Part shown: piece after piece, positions 63,480-64,000 of the stretch | Layout: each line of letters starts with the position of its first letter | How positions within the stretch are numbered: the stretch's first letter is position 1 | Position numbers and translations under genes: made by a program | The notes under the pieces: model-generated | Databases searched by the model: none | What the model saw: the letters and a program-made list of their open reading frames with translations, nothing else | What the model was told of the DNA's origin: nothing | Assembly (NCBI RefSeq): GCF_003390335.1 | Contig: NZ_QUOU01000001.1 | Coordinates: 1,364,001 to 1,428,000, forward strand | DNA: 64,000 nt | DNA from: Thalassotalea euphylliae | GTDB lineage: Bacteria > Pseudomonadota > Gammaproteobacteria > Enterobacterales > Alteromonadaceae | Direction: 5' to 3'

Positions 63480-64000
63480 ATGACTCATCAAATTATCAAA
63501 GATTTAAGCGATCGCTATACCGTTAAAAAATACGATGCGAGCAAGAAAATTTCAGTACAAGACATGGCGGTGATCAAAGAGTCGCTTCGCTTGTCAGCTT
63601 CTTCAATTAACTCTCAACCGTGGAAGTTTATCATTCTAGAAACGGATGAAGCGAAAAAGCGTTTTCACGACACGTTTGCCAACATGCACCAGTTCAACCA
63701 GCCGCATGCCACGGAAGCATCACACGTGATTTTGTTTGCTTACAACCCAAGTTACACTAAAGACGATTACCGTAAAGTGGTTGATGTTGAAGTATCTTCA
63801 GGTCATTTACCACAAGAGCGTTACAACGACATGTTAGATGGCGCATTTGGCTTTGCTGAGGCGAACACTGACGAGACGGGTAACAACCGCGAATGGACTA
63901 AGGCGCAAACTTACCTAGCACTGGGTAACACATTACACGTACTAGCGCGCTTAGGTATTGGCTCAACACCGATGGAAGGTGTTGACCCGGCAATGATTAG
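63480..64000 (+). CDS. nfsB: NfsB-type NAD(P)H nitroreductase, 5' part
   Basis: Starts at ATG 63480 (GAGAAAGAC upstream) and runs off the right edge after 173 residues; a full family member has about 217. FMN-site residues are in SLRLSASSINSQPWKFI. HATEASHVILFAYNPSYTKDD and the GIGSTPMEGVDPAMI end are typical of oxygen-insensitive nitroreductase/dihydropteridine reductase. Flavin enzyme that reduces nitro groups and quinones. Confidence 0.9.
   Translation, partial: MTHQIIKDLSDRYTVKKYDASKKISVQDMAVIKESLRLSASSINSQPWKFIILETDEAKKRFHDTFANMHQFNQPHATEASHVILFAYNPSYTKDDYRKVVDVEVSSGHLPQERYNDMLDGAFGFAEANTDETGNNREWTKAQTYLALGNTLHVLARLGIGSTPMEGVDPAMI

Overview
The window looks like chromosomal DNA of a marine gammaproteobacterium, most likely Alteromonadales (Colwelliaceae/Thalassotalea-like). 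This is inferred from moderate GC, gene content (beta carbonic anhydrase like E. coli Can, PpiC, type II NADH dehydrogenase, three RND pumps, two chemoreceptors, AbgT, a PEP-CTERM-like protein) and attC-like and IS sequences of marine type. No rRNA, tRNA or CRISPR array was seen.

Layout. 1-9.4 kb: end of a zinc-ribbon gene, a Lon-like protease, carbonic anhydrase, a parvulin, a NIT-domain chemoreceptor and a tandem pair of old yellow enzymes. 9.6-12.5 kb: a LuxR-type regulator without a LuxI, a lux-box-like dyad and two tandem paralogous unknown genes, followed by a deletion scar that joins the tail of an exonuclease to the tail of a LysR gene. 12.6-18 kb: an unknown gene, an SDR/AraC divergent pair, a small accessory island (zinc-binding-like protein, a 44-residue acidic peptide, an SMP-domain protein, a divergent unknown protein with a GGGACA operator-like array) and a FISUMP protein. 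18-34 kb: ndh; LysR-MFP-RND pump; dehydrogenase; YefM/YoeB; LysR; dodecin; HxlR/MdaB/peroxiredoxin-like unit; secreted M17 aminopeptidase; GGCT-like protein; AcuI with a TetR regulator and two matching NemR-like operators.

34-47.7 kb is the plastic part. It holds an AT-rich RidA/GST pair separated by an attC-like integron site, a second RND operon with an extra ABC-type membrane protein and a divergent TetR, and a nest of insertion sequences (an intact IS256-family element inserted at the edge of an IS3-family element, which abuts an older IS256 remnant). Next come a polymorphic toxin with a BECR-type nuclease tip, its immunity gene and an orphan toxin fragment, then a frameshifted cytochrome c gene.

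47.9-64 kb: AbgT transporter, PEP-CTERM-like exported protein, a DJ-1/hydrolase/two-component cluster whose sensor kinase carries a six-copy 15-bp in-frame repeat, a Cache-type chemoreceptor, a porin-like barrel, a third RND pump and the start of an NfsB-type nitroreductase.

Themes: electrophile and redox stress (two OYEs, MdaB, HxlR, AcuI, nitroreductase, GST, peroxiredoxin-like) and efflux (three RND systems, each with an adaptor but no outer-membrane partner in the window). Short tandem duplications of 7-24 bp recur at eight places, which points to active replication slippage or small tandem duplication in this genome.
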